DNA of 33,547 nt from Anaerolineales bacterium (GCA_016744335.1 JADGEO010000025.1:1-33547), one strand, 5' to 3'. Positions 24,850-32,656 are shown, counted from the stretch's first letter. Program-made: numbers and translations. Notes: generated by a model from the letters alone, not told the origin.

Positions 24850-26034
24850 TCACACCAACCTCACCCGCCCCGTGAGAAGTTCTTGCATCATGCCCTGCTT
24901 CACCAACCGAGCCTTCGACAGTTTCCCCTCCAGCACAGCGACCTCCGCATCCATATCGCTCAGGATTTCGGCGATGGCGGTTTGCTCATCCTTTAAGGGT
25001 AAATAAACTTCAAAACCTGCGAAACGGGCTTTTTGGATATTGGGTAAACCAGAACCTACTCTTAAAGCCATAATGTCTTTTTCACGATGTTTAAGATATT
25101 GATATAAGTATCTTTTAAAAACCTTATTGTCAATATTTTTTAGTGTATAACAATGCCCTCCAAGCCAAAATTTCGTATCTATGAAGTTCACAAAACCGCA
25201 TGAATTACCACCTTCGCTAATCGTAATCATATTTTTGTTTGTGTTCCATTCATTGGTGTAACCCGATGGTTCTCTGCCTCCATTCCAAACTGGATAAGTA
25301 GCAGAGAGAGATAACGTATCTCGATTAAGTTGTTTACCTTTTTCAATTTGAGAAATTTCAGCAAGGGGTTTTTCATTTGCAGTACCAATAAACCCAGGTA
25401 ATCTTTTCTTCCCTATTAACAACTCCTGCATTGCCCCCTGCTTGACCAGCCGCTTCTTCGCGATCAACCCCTCCAACGCCTCGATCAGGGCATCCGCATC
25501 GCTCAAGGCTTCGGCGATCGCTTCTTGTTCGGCCAGGGTTGGTGGAACAGGTATTTTCCACTCATCAAAGGAGTTTGTTGTAATTGTTCCAAAGATAGTA
25601 CCGTATGATAAAGCTATGATTGAGTCGACAGAGAACAACATAGAATAATAAAGGTAATTTTTATCAAAACCATCTTTTGAAAGCAACCCATAACAAGTTT
25701 GGTTGAAAGACATTTCCCTTTTTATTTGAGCCATTCTTCCAACTGTGGCGCCACGGGCGATTATTATCGTTGTTTGTTGAGGCACAATATTTGCTGGGCA
25801 AGCTTCAAGTCCAAGTTTCGTGATGTGATATGCAGTATCTTGAACATATCTGCCATCAGCATTTGAGATGTCACCAGCAGAAACCCAATCAATTTCTCCT
25901 CCCCAATACTCAGATACTGTGGTGGATGGTGTTCCTCCGCCAACAATTTCGGAAATTGAACGAATTGATTTCTCATCCCAATCTTCAGGAATCACACCAA
26001 CCTCCGTTTGCTGATAGCCCGCTTTTACTCCCAT
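24850..26034 (-). CDS. hsdS: Type I restriction specificity subunit HsdS
   Basis: HsdS recognises the bipartite DNA target for the methylase and the restriction enzyme. The 394-residue protein has two target-recognition domains and two conserved helical spacers: PPTLAEQEAIAEALSDADAL with LEGLIAKKRLVKQGAMQELL after the first, and LKDEQTAIAEILSDMDAEVA ending MMQELLTGRVRLV after the second. TRD1 (about 1-165) and TRD2 (about 220-340) differ, as expected for an asymmetric site; the site itself cannot be read. The start overlaps the end of hsdM by ten bases. Confidence 0.94.
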   Translation of the reverse strand: MGVKAGYQQTEVGVIPEDWDEKSIRSISEIVGGGTPSTTVSEYWGGEIDWVSAGDISNADGRYVQDTAYHITKLGLEACPANIVPQQTTIIIARGATVGRMAQIKREMSFNQTCYGLLSKDGFDKNYLYYSMLFSVDSIIALSYGTIFGTITTNSFDEWKIPVPPTLAEQEAIAEALSDADALIEALEGLIAKKRLVKQGAMQELLIGKKRLPGFIGTANEKPLAEISQIEKGKQLNRDTLSLSATYPVWNGGREPSGYTNEWNTNKNMITISEGGNSCGFVNFIDTKFWLGGHCYTLKNIDNKVFKRYLYQYLKHREKDIMALRVGSGLPNIQKARFAGFEVYLPLKDEQTAIAEILSDMDAEVAVLEGKLSKARLVKQGMMQELLTGRVRLV

Positions 26035-28457
26035 GAGAAGCCCATCCTTTCCAGATGCCCCTTCACCTTCTCTTCCAGCGCCGCCACATCTTCGTTCATC
26101 TGCGGCAATGGGCTTTCATAGCGTTCAGTCAATTCCTTCACGCGTTGGGTCAGCCGTTGGCTGATGCGTTCTGTTTCGCCTTGCAGGGCATTTCCCAAAG
26201 CCGCCAGCCATTTTTCCTCCACCACCAGCCTCTTGATCTCCTCATCGCTCAATTCAGGGTAATGAGCATATACCTTCCCATCCAATTCAGCCTCAGCAGT
26301 TTTGATCTCTTTCTTCAATTTGGCTTCATCATTATTCAACGCCAACCATTTTTCTAGCGCAGTGAGTTCTTCACTACTCTCTACTCCCTGCTCTCTACTC
26401 TCTACTCGCTCCGCTCGCAACACCTTCACCCGCTTCACCATATTCCCCTTATTGACCTTCTCCAATTCGGCAAAGGCACCTTCCTCACCACCCTGCTCTT
26501 CTTCCAATTCCCCTTTACGGGCAGATGCACTTTCCAGCGCAGCCCTTAAATCGTCAATCGCGGCTGCGTCTTCCCCAAAATAAGCCTTCACAAGAAAAGG
26601 CTTCGGCAGCAAGTCACAACGCCAGCCCTTATCTTTCTCTTTCCCCTTTTTATCCTTCTCGATCACCCTATAAGTCTCCGCCTGCCAGCCATCCGCAGCG
26701 ATCAAGTACAGGTCATCCTGCATGGTCTCATCCACATAATCCATCAGATGCTGGTAAATCGCATAAGCATCCACCAGCCCCTTACCGCTGTAGTGATTAA
26801 GCAGATTCTCGCTCAGGGACGCAACCAAGCTCTTTGGCTGGAACCCAGCCTCAAGTCCACGTAGGGATACGGATTTCTCATCCCGCCACAGGCCAAAATG
26901 CGCTTCCATCTCATCCATAAAAGAACAGAATTCAGGATGCGCATAGATTCGCTCTTTAATTTCGGATGAGGGAACTGAAAGCCCCACATACCCGGGACGC
27001 AACAAGCGGAACAAACTTGACCTTAGGCTGGGGAAGCGTTCCCAATACATCTCGAGGGCGTCTACATCTACCGTTGGAATCCCCCCCTGAAGATGCCCGC
27101 CAATATCCTGCAAATCTTCTGCTTCTTGCCCATCAATATAACGCGGCAAATTCAAATTGAACTCATTCCCCGCTATCTCTTCAAAAGAAACCATGCGGGC
27201 ATATTTCTCGATATCCTGCCGCTGCATAAAAACATCCACCATCTTATGGATATCCTGCGCACGCAGACGGTTCTTCGGTCCATCCTTCATAAAACCGCGG
27301 CTGGCATCGATCATGAAAATGCCCTTACGAGCCTGAGCATCTTCCTTATCAATCACGATAATGCAGGCAGGGATGCCCGTCCCATAAAACAGATTCGCAG
27401 GCAAGCCAATGATGCCCTTGATATAGCCCTTCCGCACCAAATTCCGCCTGATCTCAGCCTCAGCATTGCCTCTAAAAAGTACCCCATGCGGCAAAATACA
27501 GGCTCCCTTGCCCGTGCTTTTCAGCGAACGCACGATATGCAGCAAATAAGCATAATCGCCCTGCTTGGCAGGCGGTATCCCAAAAGATGTAAAACGATCA
27601 TGGGGATCATTCAACGGGTCAAGCCCCGTGCTCCAACGCTTATCAGAAAAAGGCGGGTTCGCAACCACATAATCGAAAATCTTCAGCGTGCCAGCTTCTT
27701 TATATTTCGGGTCGGTCAGCGTATTCCCCTGCGTGATCAACGCAGTCGGATAATCATGCAAATACATATTCATCCGCGCCAAACCGCTCGTGGCTGCATC
27801 CTTCTCCTGCCCGTAAAGCGTCACCGCTGTTCCCGCTTCATCGCCCACCTTCAATAATAAGGAGCCAGAGCCACAGGTCGGGTCATAAACCGTTGTGTTT
27901 GCACTCGTCTCCGCTTCACGGATGCCCAAAATCTGCGCCATCACTCGGCTTACGCCAGCAGGGGTATAAAACTGTCCCTTGCTCTTGCCGCTCTCGGTCG
28001 CAAAATGCCGCATCAAATACTCATAAGCATCGCCCAGAATATCATCCCCGCTAGCCAGATTCTTCGAGAAATCAAGTGCCTTATTCTCAAAAATGGCGAC
28101 CAGATCGGTCAGACGGTCAACCATATCCTTGCCAGTACCCAGCTTGGTCGCGTCATTGAAATCAGGGAAATCCGTTCTTGAAAGCTGAGTATTCGCATTC
28201 ACCAGCGGCGCAATGATCTGCTTATTGACCTGATCCCCAATATCGCTTTTCCCCTTGAGTGCCACCATATCCGCAAAGCTCGCCCCCTCCGGGATCGTGA
28301 TCGGCGCATAAGGCTCCCCCGCATACTTATCACTGATGTACTTGATAAATAAAAGCACCAGTACATAATCCTTATACTGGCTGGCGTCCATCCCGCCGCG
28401 CAACACGTCGCAGCTCGCCCAAAGAGAAGAATAAAGTTCAGATTTTTTGATTGCCAT
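26025..28457 (-). CDS. hsdM: Type I DNA methyltransferase subunit HsdM
   Basis: HsdM transfers a methyl group from S-adenosylmethionine to adenine in the target site. The 810-residue protein has the N-terminal HsdM helical domain (SSLWASCDVLRGGMDASQYK), motif I YDPTCGSGSLLL (DPTCGSGS at 192-199) and motif IV NPPF at 267-270, so it should be active. Its C-terminal part (about 470-810) is longer than in many HsdM proteins, with a charged coiled-coil region (KKGKEKDKG and later helices). GGAAGG lies about 12 bases before the ATG. First gene of the restriction operon after xre. Confidence 0.96.
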   Translation of the reverse strand: MAIKKSELYSSLWASCDVLRGGMDASQYKDYVLVLLFIKYISDKYAGEPYAPITIPEGASFADMVALKGKSDIGDQVNKQIIAPLVNANTQLSRTDFPDFNDATKLGTGKDMVDRLTDLVAIFENKALDFSKNLASGDDILGDAYEYLMRHFATESGKSKGQFYTPAGVSRVMAQILGIREAETSANTTVYDPTCGSGSLLLKVGDEAGTAVTLYGQEKDAATSGLARMNMYLHDYPTALITQGNTLTDPKYKEAGTLKIFDYVVANPPFSDKRWSTGLDPLNDPHDRFTSFGIPPAKQGDYAYLLHIVRSLKSTGKGACILPHGVLFRGNAEAEIRRNLVRKGYIKGIIGLPANLFYGTGIPACIIVIDKEDAQARKGIFMIDASRGFMKDGPKNRLRAQDIHKMVDVFMQRQDIEKYARMVSFEEIAGNEFNLNLPRYIDGQEAEDLQDIGGHLQGGIPTVDVDALEMYWERFPSLRSSLFRLLRPGYVGLSVPSSEIKERIYAHPEFCSFMDEMEAHFGLWRDEKSVSLRGLEAGFQPKSLVASLSENLLNHYSGKGLVDAYAIYQHLMDYVDETMQDDLYLIAADGWQAETYRVIEKDKKGKEKDKGWRCDLLPKPFLVKAYFGEDAAAIDDLRAALESASARKGELEEEQGGEEGAFAELEKVNKGNMVKRVKVLRAERVESREQGVESSEELTALEKWLALNNDEAKLKKEIKTAEAELDGKVYAHYPELSDEEIKRLVVEEKWLAALGNALQGETERISQRLTQRVKELTERYESPLPQMNEDVAALEEKVKGHLERMGFSWE

Positions 28458-28462
28458 AATGA

Positions 28463-28491
28463 TTGATTGCCTTCCAATAGAGAGTTAAAAT
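28463..28491 (+). promoter_or_regulatory. Predicted promoter pointing away from hsdM
   Basis: TTGATT (28463-28468), a 17-base spacer, and TAAAAT (28486-28491) give a good sigma-70-like promoter on plus. Nothing codes for protein on plus before the terminator at 28609-28643, so it would drive a short non-coding transcript. Confidence 0.5.
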
Positions 28492-28497
28492 GCCCCC

Positions 28498-28643
28498 ATA
28501 CTCCACATCCGCTTGGGACATCTTTGAAAAAAACACCGCCAACTCAATTTGAGAAAGCGGCGTTAATATGCTAATATATTTTCACCACGCACCGCTTGCG
28601 TGGGTTTGCGCCGAGAGTGTCTCACCACTCTTCGGCGTTTTTT
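28498..28643 (+). ncRNA. Candidate structured small RNA between hsdM and xre
   Basis: From the predicted start near 28498 a transcript of about 145 nt would fold into three hairpins: CGCC/GGCG with inner CTCAA/TTGAG (28537-28562), CCACGCA-ccgct-TGCGTGG (28585-28603), and a terminator with CGCCGA-GAGTG and CACTC-TTCGGCG (28609-28637) followed by six T. It is divergent from hsdM and convergent with xre. Identity unknown; it could instead be a processed regulatory region. Confidence 0.5.
28527..28562 (-). terminator. Possible minus-strand terminator or attenuator before hsdM
   Basis: On minus a hairpin (CGCC and GGCG outside, CTCAA and TTGAG inside) is followed by seven T. It would stop transcription coming from xre before hsdM, which starts 70 bp further on, and could act as an attenuator. 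Confidence 0.5.
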
Positions 28644-28667
28644 ATTATTGTAAGTATAGCATAATTG

Positions 28668-28880
28668 CTATTTTTTCTTCTCTGGCACGTACTCTAAAAT
28701 CTCGTCTACGCCCACGTCAAAAAGCTCACATAAATTCTCAAGCACTTCAAAAGAAATGCGTGATCCTTCGCCTTTTGAGAGCCTCAGGGCTGTTCGATAG
28801 GCTACATTTCCCTTGCGGAATAGATCAGTCGCATTCATATTATTTTTTTCTAAAAGTTGGGGGATTTTTATCTTAATCAC
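28668..28880 (-). CDS. XRE-type HTH regulator
   Basis: A 70-residue single-domain Cro/C1-type DNA-binding protein: ATDLFRKGNVAYRTALRLSK for the HTH helices, then ISFEVLENLCELFDVGVDEI, the typical end. It starts with GTG at 28880 with AGGAG seven bases upstream. Such proteins control restriction-modification operons or toxin systems; here it lies upstream of hsdM in the same direction and may bind the inverted repeat at 28935-28978 just upstream of its own start. Confidence 0.87.
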   Translation of the reverse strand: MIKIKIPQLLEKNNMNATDLFRKGNVAYRTALRLSKGEGSRISFEVLENLCELFDVGVDEILEYVPEKKK

Positions 28881-28934
28881 AATGAGTCTCCTACATTTCG
28901 TCTTGTTTTTCTCTCAAAGAGCTAAAAAAGACCT

Positions 28935-28978
28935 CTTGACAAAGCGTAGATGACTGCATTAGACTACATGTTGTCAAG
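28935..28978. promoter_or_regulatory. Face-to-face promoter/operator with inverted TTGACA boxes
   Basis: CTTGACA (28935-28941) and TGTCAAG (28972-28978) are inverted copies. On plus, TTGACA with 18 bases to TAGACT (28960-28965) makes a promoter; on minus the other TTGACA points to xre, though its -10 is weak. The symmetry suggests an operator, perhaps for the XRE protein. Confidence 0.55.
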
Positions 28979-29046
28979 TGCTACCCGCTCTTGATCTTCT
29001 TTACAGTAGTAAATTGTTATAAGCAATTTACTACTGGCTTTTTAAC
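28972..29046 (+). ncRNA. Candidate short transcript ending in a strong terminator
   Basis: From the promoter at 28936-28965 a transcript of about 75 nt would end at a perfect 13-bp stem, CAGTAGTAAATTG (29004-29016) with CAATTTACTACTG (29024-29036), followed by GGCTTTTT. It has no start codon with a ribosome binding site. The rest of the gap to the integrase (29047-29333) shows only small palindromes (TTAACAG and CTGTTAA at 29042-29060, AAAAGG and CCTTTT near 29252) and no gene. Confidence 0.45.
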
Positions 29047-29333
29047 AGGATTGCTGTTAAGAAACAATCTTACAGTGCATTCAATTGAGTGTCAATATAT
29101 TCGCTTTGAGGAAGGGAACTATAGAGACCTTTCTTTTTTTGTTTAAGCGCAGAGAATCATTTTCTCCAATTTAGATCTATATTCTTTTTTGTATTTTTTG
29201 TCCATTTTTTTTGGAAAAAGACATCAAATACCAGTCGCTTCTATACAGTAAAAGGTGTCCTTTTCTACTACTAGCGTCTAACGGTTTCTAGGCTAGGATA
29301 ATGCTCCAAATTTTTTCTACATAGGAGATTAAA

Positions 29334-30194
29334 ATGAAAACACAAGAAGCAATAGACGTATTTTTAGAGGCTAAAATTGGAGAGAGCGCCCCTAAAACAA
29401 TAGCATGGCACAAAGGCAACCTGCAAAGGTTCAGCTCTTTTATTGGCGAAAATCAATGCGTAGAAAGCATAGATATACGACAACTACGCCAATGGCGAGC
29501 GAGCTTAAACCAACGAAACATATCTGCCTGGACACTTCATGGTTATTTACGAACCATCAGGCATTTTTTCAATTGGTTAGAAGAGGAGGAAATGTTAGAG
29601 CAAAACCCCGCAAAACGTTTGAAGCTCTTTCGCTTGCCAAAGCCTCCTAGAAAAGGCATTCCAGACGCAGATAGAGACGCAATGCTTTCTATGAGACGAG
29701 ATAACGTCCGAGATTTTGCTATTTTGATGTTTGTAGCTACCACAGGCTGTAGAATAGGTGGCGTTACGACATTAACTATTGACAATTTAGATATTGAAAA
29801 CAGAACAGCTATTATTACAGAGAAAGGTCAAAAAAGCAGAACAGTGTTTTTGGGATCTAAGGCGGCAAATGCGCTACAGAGTTGGTTAGACGTACGTCCA
29901 TCAACAAATGCAAGAGAGATTTTTGTACAAAAAGAAGGAAAGGGTTTAACCAGCTCTGGAATATATCAAGTATTCAAGAGAGCGGCAAAGGATGCGAGCG
30001 TAAAAAAGAATTGGAACCCACACCAATGGCGACACGCTTTTGCCCGAAATTTCTTGCGGAATGGAGGAGATATTGGGATGCTGTCTCAGATATTAGGGCA
30101 CTCCAGTCTTCACGTAACGCTCATACACTATGGAAGTTTAGAAAATAAGGATTTGCAAAATGCACATCTAAAATTTGCGCCAAAGGTTGCATAG
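29334..30194 (+). CDS. Tyrosine recombinase (phage/XerC-D-like integrase)
   Basis: A site-specific recombinase of 286 residues. The N-terminal SAM-like DNA-binding domain (about 1-90) is followed by the catalytic domain with all key residues: Arg140 (TTGCRIGGV), a Lys in the beta-hairpin (164 or 167), His230-x-x-Arg233 (HQWRHAFA), His256 (LGHSS) and the nucleophile Tyr266 (IHYGSL). AGGAG precedes the ATG. It is followed by a strong hairpin and a tRNA-Arg 3' portion, a likely attachment site, so it is probably the integrase of an island ending there. Compact size and context make a mobile-element role likelier than chromosome-dimer resolution. Confidence 0.92.
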   Translation: MKTQEAIDVFLEAKIGESAPKTIAWHKGNLQRFSSFIGENQCVESIDIRQLRQWRASLNQRNISAWTLHGYLRTIRHFFNWLEEEEMLEQNPAKRLKLFRLPKPPRKGIPDADRDAMLSMRRDNVRDFAILMFVATTGCRIGGVTTLTIDNLDIENRTAIITEKGQKSRTVFLGSKAANALQSWLDVRPSTNAREIFVQKEGKGLTSSGIYQVFKRAAKDASVKKNWNPHQWRHAFARNFLRNGGDIGMLSQILGHSSLHVTLIHYGSLENKDLQNAHLKFAPKVA

Positions 30195-30208
30195 CACCAC
30201 CCAAACAA

Positions 30209-30275
30209 ATCGTCCCGTAGATTCCCAAAAACCAAGTTTCTTTGGCAAGAGAATTTACGGGACGATATTTAATTT
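30209..30275 (+). terminator. Long hairpin after the integrase
   Basis: ATCGTCCCGTAGATTC (30209-30224) pairs with GAATTTACGGGACGAT (30251-30266) through 16 positions including one G-T, with CCAAA and TTTGG pairing inside. A T-rich stretch (ATTTAATTTT) follows, so it can end the integrase transcript; it might also be an arm site for the recombinase. Confidence 0.65.
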
Positions 30276-30296
30276 TATCTAAATAATTTAAAGGTA

Positions 30297-30363
30297 TAAT
30301 TCAATCTGGCAGAATAATAGACTTCGAATCAGTTGGTTGGGCGTTCGAGTCGCCCCGGGTGCA
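30297..30363 (+). tRNA. tRNA-Arg(UCG) remnant lacking its 5' acceptor strand, likely attachment scar
   Basis: The D-arm (ATTC...GAAT), an anticodon loop CTTCGAA (anticodon TCG, Arg), a perfect T-arm GGGCG-TTCGAGT-CGCCC and the 3' acceptor strand CGGGTGC with discriminator A are present. The bases before the D-arm (AAAGGTA) cannot pair with CGGGTGC, and the anticodon stem has an A-A mismatch, so it should not work as a tRNA. A 3' tRNA portion 100 bp after an integrase is the usual scar of integration into a tRNA gene. The intact tRNA-Arg would then be at the other end of the island, to the left. Confidence 0.7.
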
Positions 30364-30457
30364 CAATTCTCTAACAGGTACAAAACAATGATTTTAGGAC
30401 CTCTAGAGAGCTTCTTTGTGAAGCATGTGTTATTCGAGACAGAGAAAGGAACTGATT

Positions 30458-30931
30458 ATGTCTGCCGCCCATCTCAATACCCTCCCTAGTTATATCAGTA
30501 TAAATGAAGCTGGTAAGCGTCTGGGGCTTCCCCCACTCCACTTGCAAGACTTGATTCGCGTTGGTACACTGAAGGCGGCTAGAATTAAAGGCGAAACGGT
30601 TGTAGAGGAGGAAAAAGTGGATGAAATTGCTACCAAGCCCCATAAAGAAGATTTAGAAGAGTATAAGCAATTTGCTCACCTGAAAGAGACACCAATCTGG
30701 TCGAGCGAAGCCGCGCGGAAATATGGTGTATCTCAATCTACAATTAGTCGATGGGCTAGAGCAGGATATATTTCTCGCCTCGAATCTGATGGCTATCGAG
30801 TTTACCTAAACGAACAAGACGTAGCATATTGCATTGAGATATACAAGGAACGCGGCGGACAGGGAAAACGTGTTTTTAATGCAGATGGAACACCTTACAA
30901 AACCAAAGCTGAGCTTGAAGAAATCAAATAA
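30458..30931 (+). CDS. Double helix-turn-helix DNA-binding protein
   Basis: A 157-residue protein with two excisionase/MerR-like HTH units: YISINEAGKRLGLPPLHLQD with LIRVGTLKAARI (about 12-60), and IWSSEAARKYGVSQSTISRW with ARAGYISRLESDGYRVYL (about 80-117). The ATG at 30458 has AAGGA upstream; the frame runs back to 30425 without a site. It may be a transcription factor or a recombination directionality factor for the nearby integrase. It is followed by its own terminator and then by a palindromic promoter, a candidate target. Family not named. Confidence 0.8.
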   Translation: MSAAHLNTLPSYISINEAGKRLGLPPLHLQDLIRVGTLKAARIKGETVVEEEKVDEIATKPHKEDLEEYKQFAHLKETPIWSSEAARKYGVSQSTISRWARAGYISRLESDGYRVYLNEQDVAYCIEIYKERGGQGKRVFNADGTPYKTKAELEEIK

Positions 30932-30954
30932 CCGTTTTTTCAACCAAAATATGT

Positions 30955-30989
30955 AAAAAGAAGCCGAGCAAAAACTCGGCTTCTTTTTT
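30955..30989 (+). terminator. Strong rho-independent terminator
   Basis: GAAGCCGAG (30960-30968) pairs perfectly with CTCGGCTTC (30975-30983) around a 6-base loop and is followed by eight T. It ends the double-HTH gene transcript. Confidence 0.92.
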
Positions 30990-30994
30990 TTGCT

Positions 30995-31041
30995 AAACAT
31001 AAGGTAAGTTTCTTGACTTAAACTTACCTTATGTTTATACT
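30995..31041 (+). promoter_or_regulatory. Strong promoter overlapped by a perfect 17-bp inverted repeat
   Basis: AAACATAAGGTAAGTTT (30995-31011) and AAACTTACCTTATGTTT (31020-31036) are perfect inverted arms with an 8-base spacer. The promoter TTGACT (31013-31018), 17 bases, TATACT (31036-31041) lies within it: the -35 fills the spacer and the right arm fills the -35/-10 gap. A repressor dimer bound here would block the promoter of the tRNA-like gene and the operon after it. The double-HTH protein is the nearest candidate. Confidence 0.8.
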
Positions 31042-31067
31042 CTCCCCCATCACTACAAAAAACACAC

Positions 31068-31155
31068 GCCGAGATAGCTCAAACTGGCAGAGCAATTGCC
31101 TTCCCTCCCTTCCTCAAAAGGGCGATCGATATAGGTTCAAATCCTGTTTTCGGCT
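31068..31155 (+). tRNA. tRNA-Gly-like gene with a 15-nt enlarged anticodon loop
   Basis: Acceptor GCCGAGA pairs with TTTCGGC (one G-T), D-arm GCTC/GAGC and T-arm ATAGG-TTCAAAT-CCTGT are all complete, and discriminator T73 is that of bacterial tRNA-Gly. The anticodon stem ATTGC/GCGAT closes a 22-base loop, pyrimidine-rich (CTTCCCTCCCTTCCTC) then AAAAGG, instead of 7 bases. The loop begins CTTCC, as expected for anticodon TCC (Gly). It may extend the stem to 8 bp. CCA is not encoded. It lies about 25 bp after a strong promoter and leads the operon below. Confidence 0.7.
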
Positions 31156-31207
31156 TAGCTCTAGCAAGATATTGCAGATCCTACTTTTGACATAGGCAGA
31201 AGGTCTA

Positions 31208-31429
31208 ATGGCTTTATCAGGAAAAATTGTTTCCCCTACCGATCCCCCAGTCACATCTCACGATAAAACACGGGGGCGCACCCTTCAGTGGAAATGCGTA
31301 CACGATACTACAGACTCCAAAGTTTTTCTTGGCAATTTCTTTCGGACAATAGACGTTAACGAGGGCGGTTTCCCTTTTGGTACAGTTTTCGAGAATATGA
31401 AAACGGGTAAAAGGATTACGCAGAAATGA
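31208..31429 (+). CDS. Small unknown soluble protein
   Basis: A 73-residue protein (GRTLQWKCVHDTTDSKVFLG, NFFRTIDVNEGGFPFGTVFE) with no membrane segment and no motif I recognise. AGAAGG lies five bases before the ATG, and its end overlaps the start of the next gene by four bases (ATGA), which supports it as a real gene in an operon following the tRNA-like element. Confidence 0.6.
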   Translation: MALSGKIVSPTDPPVTSHDKTRGRTLQWKCVHDTTDSKVFLGNFFRTIDVNEGGFPFGTVFENMKTGKRITQK

Positions 31430-31629
31430 ATTGTACAAGACCTGTTTTTCTTGCCACGCTTATCTCTACTCTTGGGTTTGGCATATCTCTCGCTAGTAAT
31501 GTCATAGACCAAACGCTCCAGATAAAGAATTTAACCTTTCTATCGGTAGTTTTTTTAGGAGCTGCTTCTACTCTTGGTTGGATGTGGCTTTTTACAAAAA
31601 CAGCAAAAGATGATGATGAAAAACATTAA
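31426..31629 (+). CDS. Small two-helix membrane protein
   Basis: A 67-residue protein with hydrophobic segments at about 6-25 and 36-57 and a charged C-terminal tail (KTAKDDDEKH). Family not recognised. Translation is probably coupled to the preceding gene through an ATGA overlap. Confidence 0.62.
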   Translation: MNCTRPVFLATLISTLGFGISLASNVIDQTLQIKNLTFLSVVFLGAASTLGWMWLFTKTAKDDDEKH

Positions 31630-31647
31630 ATAGGGAAAAGAAAATCT

Positions 31648-32271
31648 ATGGCTTCTGCTATATCGTCACTTCTTCGCTCTTTGGCACAAGCTCTCACTAT
31701 CCTGGTTGAGTTCTTAATTATTCTCTTTCTCGGTATTCTTGTTGCCATTATTTACACCTTTCCCTGGGTATTGCGAAGTGGTGCAATCGTCATTTGGTTT
31801 TATGGCGGTTACAGGCTCGTCGTAGCCGTAGGTGAAGTCTACACGCCCTTTTCTCCTGAAATACCCGTAATGATTTTGCAGTTCTTTGTCATTGTGGTTC
31901 AGCTTGGCGCAATGCTCAGGATATGGACAATCAATCTAAGACTTTCTTGGGGCGCACTTTATTTCACAGGCGGAGTTTCGCTCTGGCTTGCATTGAAAGG
32001 GATCCCAAATGCTTTTGCCAACTGGCAACACGCAGACTTCGTATTTCGCATTCTCCCTCCTGCTCTTTGGGTGATGCTACTCACCCTTATTACGATAAGG
32101 GGAAAAAGATACAAAATGGGCAAGCGACTTAGCCCATCTCTAGTCTCCAGATTACCTGAATTTGTTGATCTGGTTATGGATAAAGCTGGCGAACTCATGC
32201 CTTCTTTACCAGCCCCAAGTATTGACGAAAATGATATAGCTGAAGAAGTCTTAAATAACAAAGAAGAATAG
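31648..32271 (+). CDS. Multi-pass membrane protein of unknown function
   Basis: A 207-residue protein with about five hydrophobic segments (about 14-40, 44-63, 72-92, 97-118 and 130-150), then a hydrophilic acidic tail (IDENDIAEEVLNNKEE). GGGAAAAG lies somewhat far (about 12 bases) from the ATG. I do not recognise the family; it may be part of a conjugation, replication or phage-like membrane module, but no signature shows it. Confidence 0.65.
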   Translation: MASAISSLLRSLAQALTILVEFLIILFLGILVAIIYTFPWVLRSGAIVIWFYGGYRLVVAVGEVYTPFSPEIPVMILQFFVIVVQLGAMLRIWTINLRLSWGALYFTGGVSLWLALKGIPNAFANWQHADFVFRILPPALWVMLLTLITIRGKRYKMGKRLSPSLVSRLPEFVDLVMDKAGELMPSLPAPSIDENDIAEEVLNNKEE

Positions 32272-32274
32272 AGA

Positions 32275-32574
32275 ATGGTTCCAAAAGAAGAAGATTTTGA
32301 GAAATATGCCCCCCGCTTCTTTAGTCTTTTTCTGATTGTTGCAGTATTTAGCATCTCTCTGATGATGAAGCGTGAACTTACCCCAGGATTTGAAGCAACT
32401 CAATATCTTGAAACGCAAGGATACTCATCTGTTCGGATACTCCAGCAAGCGGCGAAATATCATGGATGTCGCCCGAGCGATTCCTATCGTTTTCTTTTCA
32501 ATGCCACCTCCCCACAAGGAACAGGGTCTGAAGGAGTGGTTTGCTTTACAGGAGAGTCCTGGTATGAAGAGTGA
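32275..32574 (+). CDS. Small single-pass membrane protein
   Basis: A 99-residue protein with one hydrophobic segment near the N-terminus (about 14-31) and a soluble domain, probably outside, containing Cys and aromatic residues (YHGCRPSDSYRFLF, VVCFTGESW). Two Cys residues (63 and 89) could form a disulfide. It starts three bases after the previous gene. Family not recognised. Confidence 0.6.
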   Translation: MVPKEEDFEKYAPRFFSLFLIVAVFSISLMMKRELTPGFEATQYLETQGYSSVRILQQAAKYHGCRPSDSYRFLFNATSPQGTGSEGVVCFTGESWYEE

Positions 32575-32656
32575 ATGATGATGGTGCTGATAATGATTTA
32601 CAAGAAAGTAAAAAGATAGGAGGTGCTAACTGAAAATAACCCCAAAACAAAAATGC

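Noticed and set aside
27093..27857. A 254-codon plus-strand frame opposite hsdM
   Set aside because: Antisense to the conserved methylase motifs of hsdM; no ribosome binding site or domain.
29334..30194. The recombinase as an adaptation or housekeeping XerC/XerD
   Set aside because: It lies next to a tRNA scar and unknown mobile-type genes and away from any chromosomal context, so an island integrase fits better.
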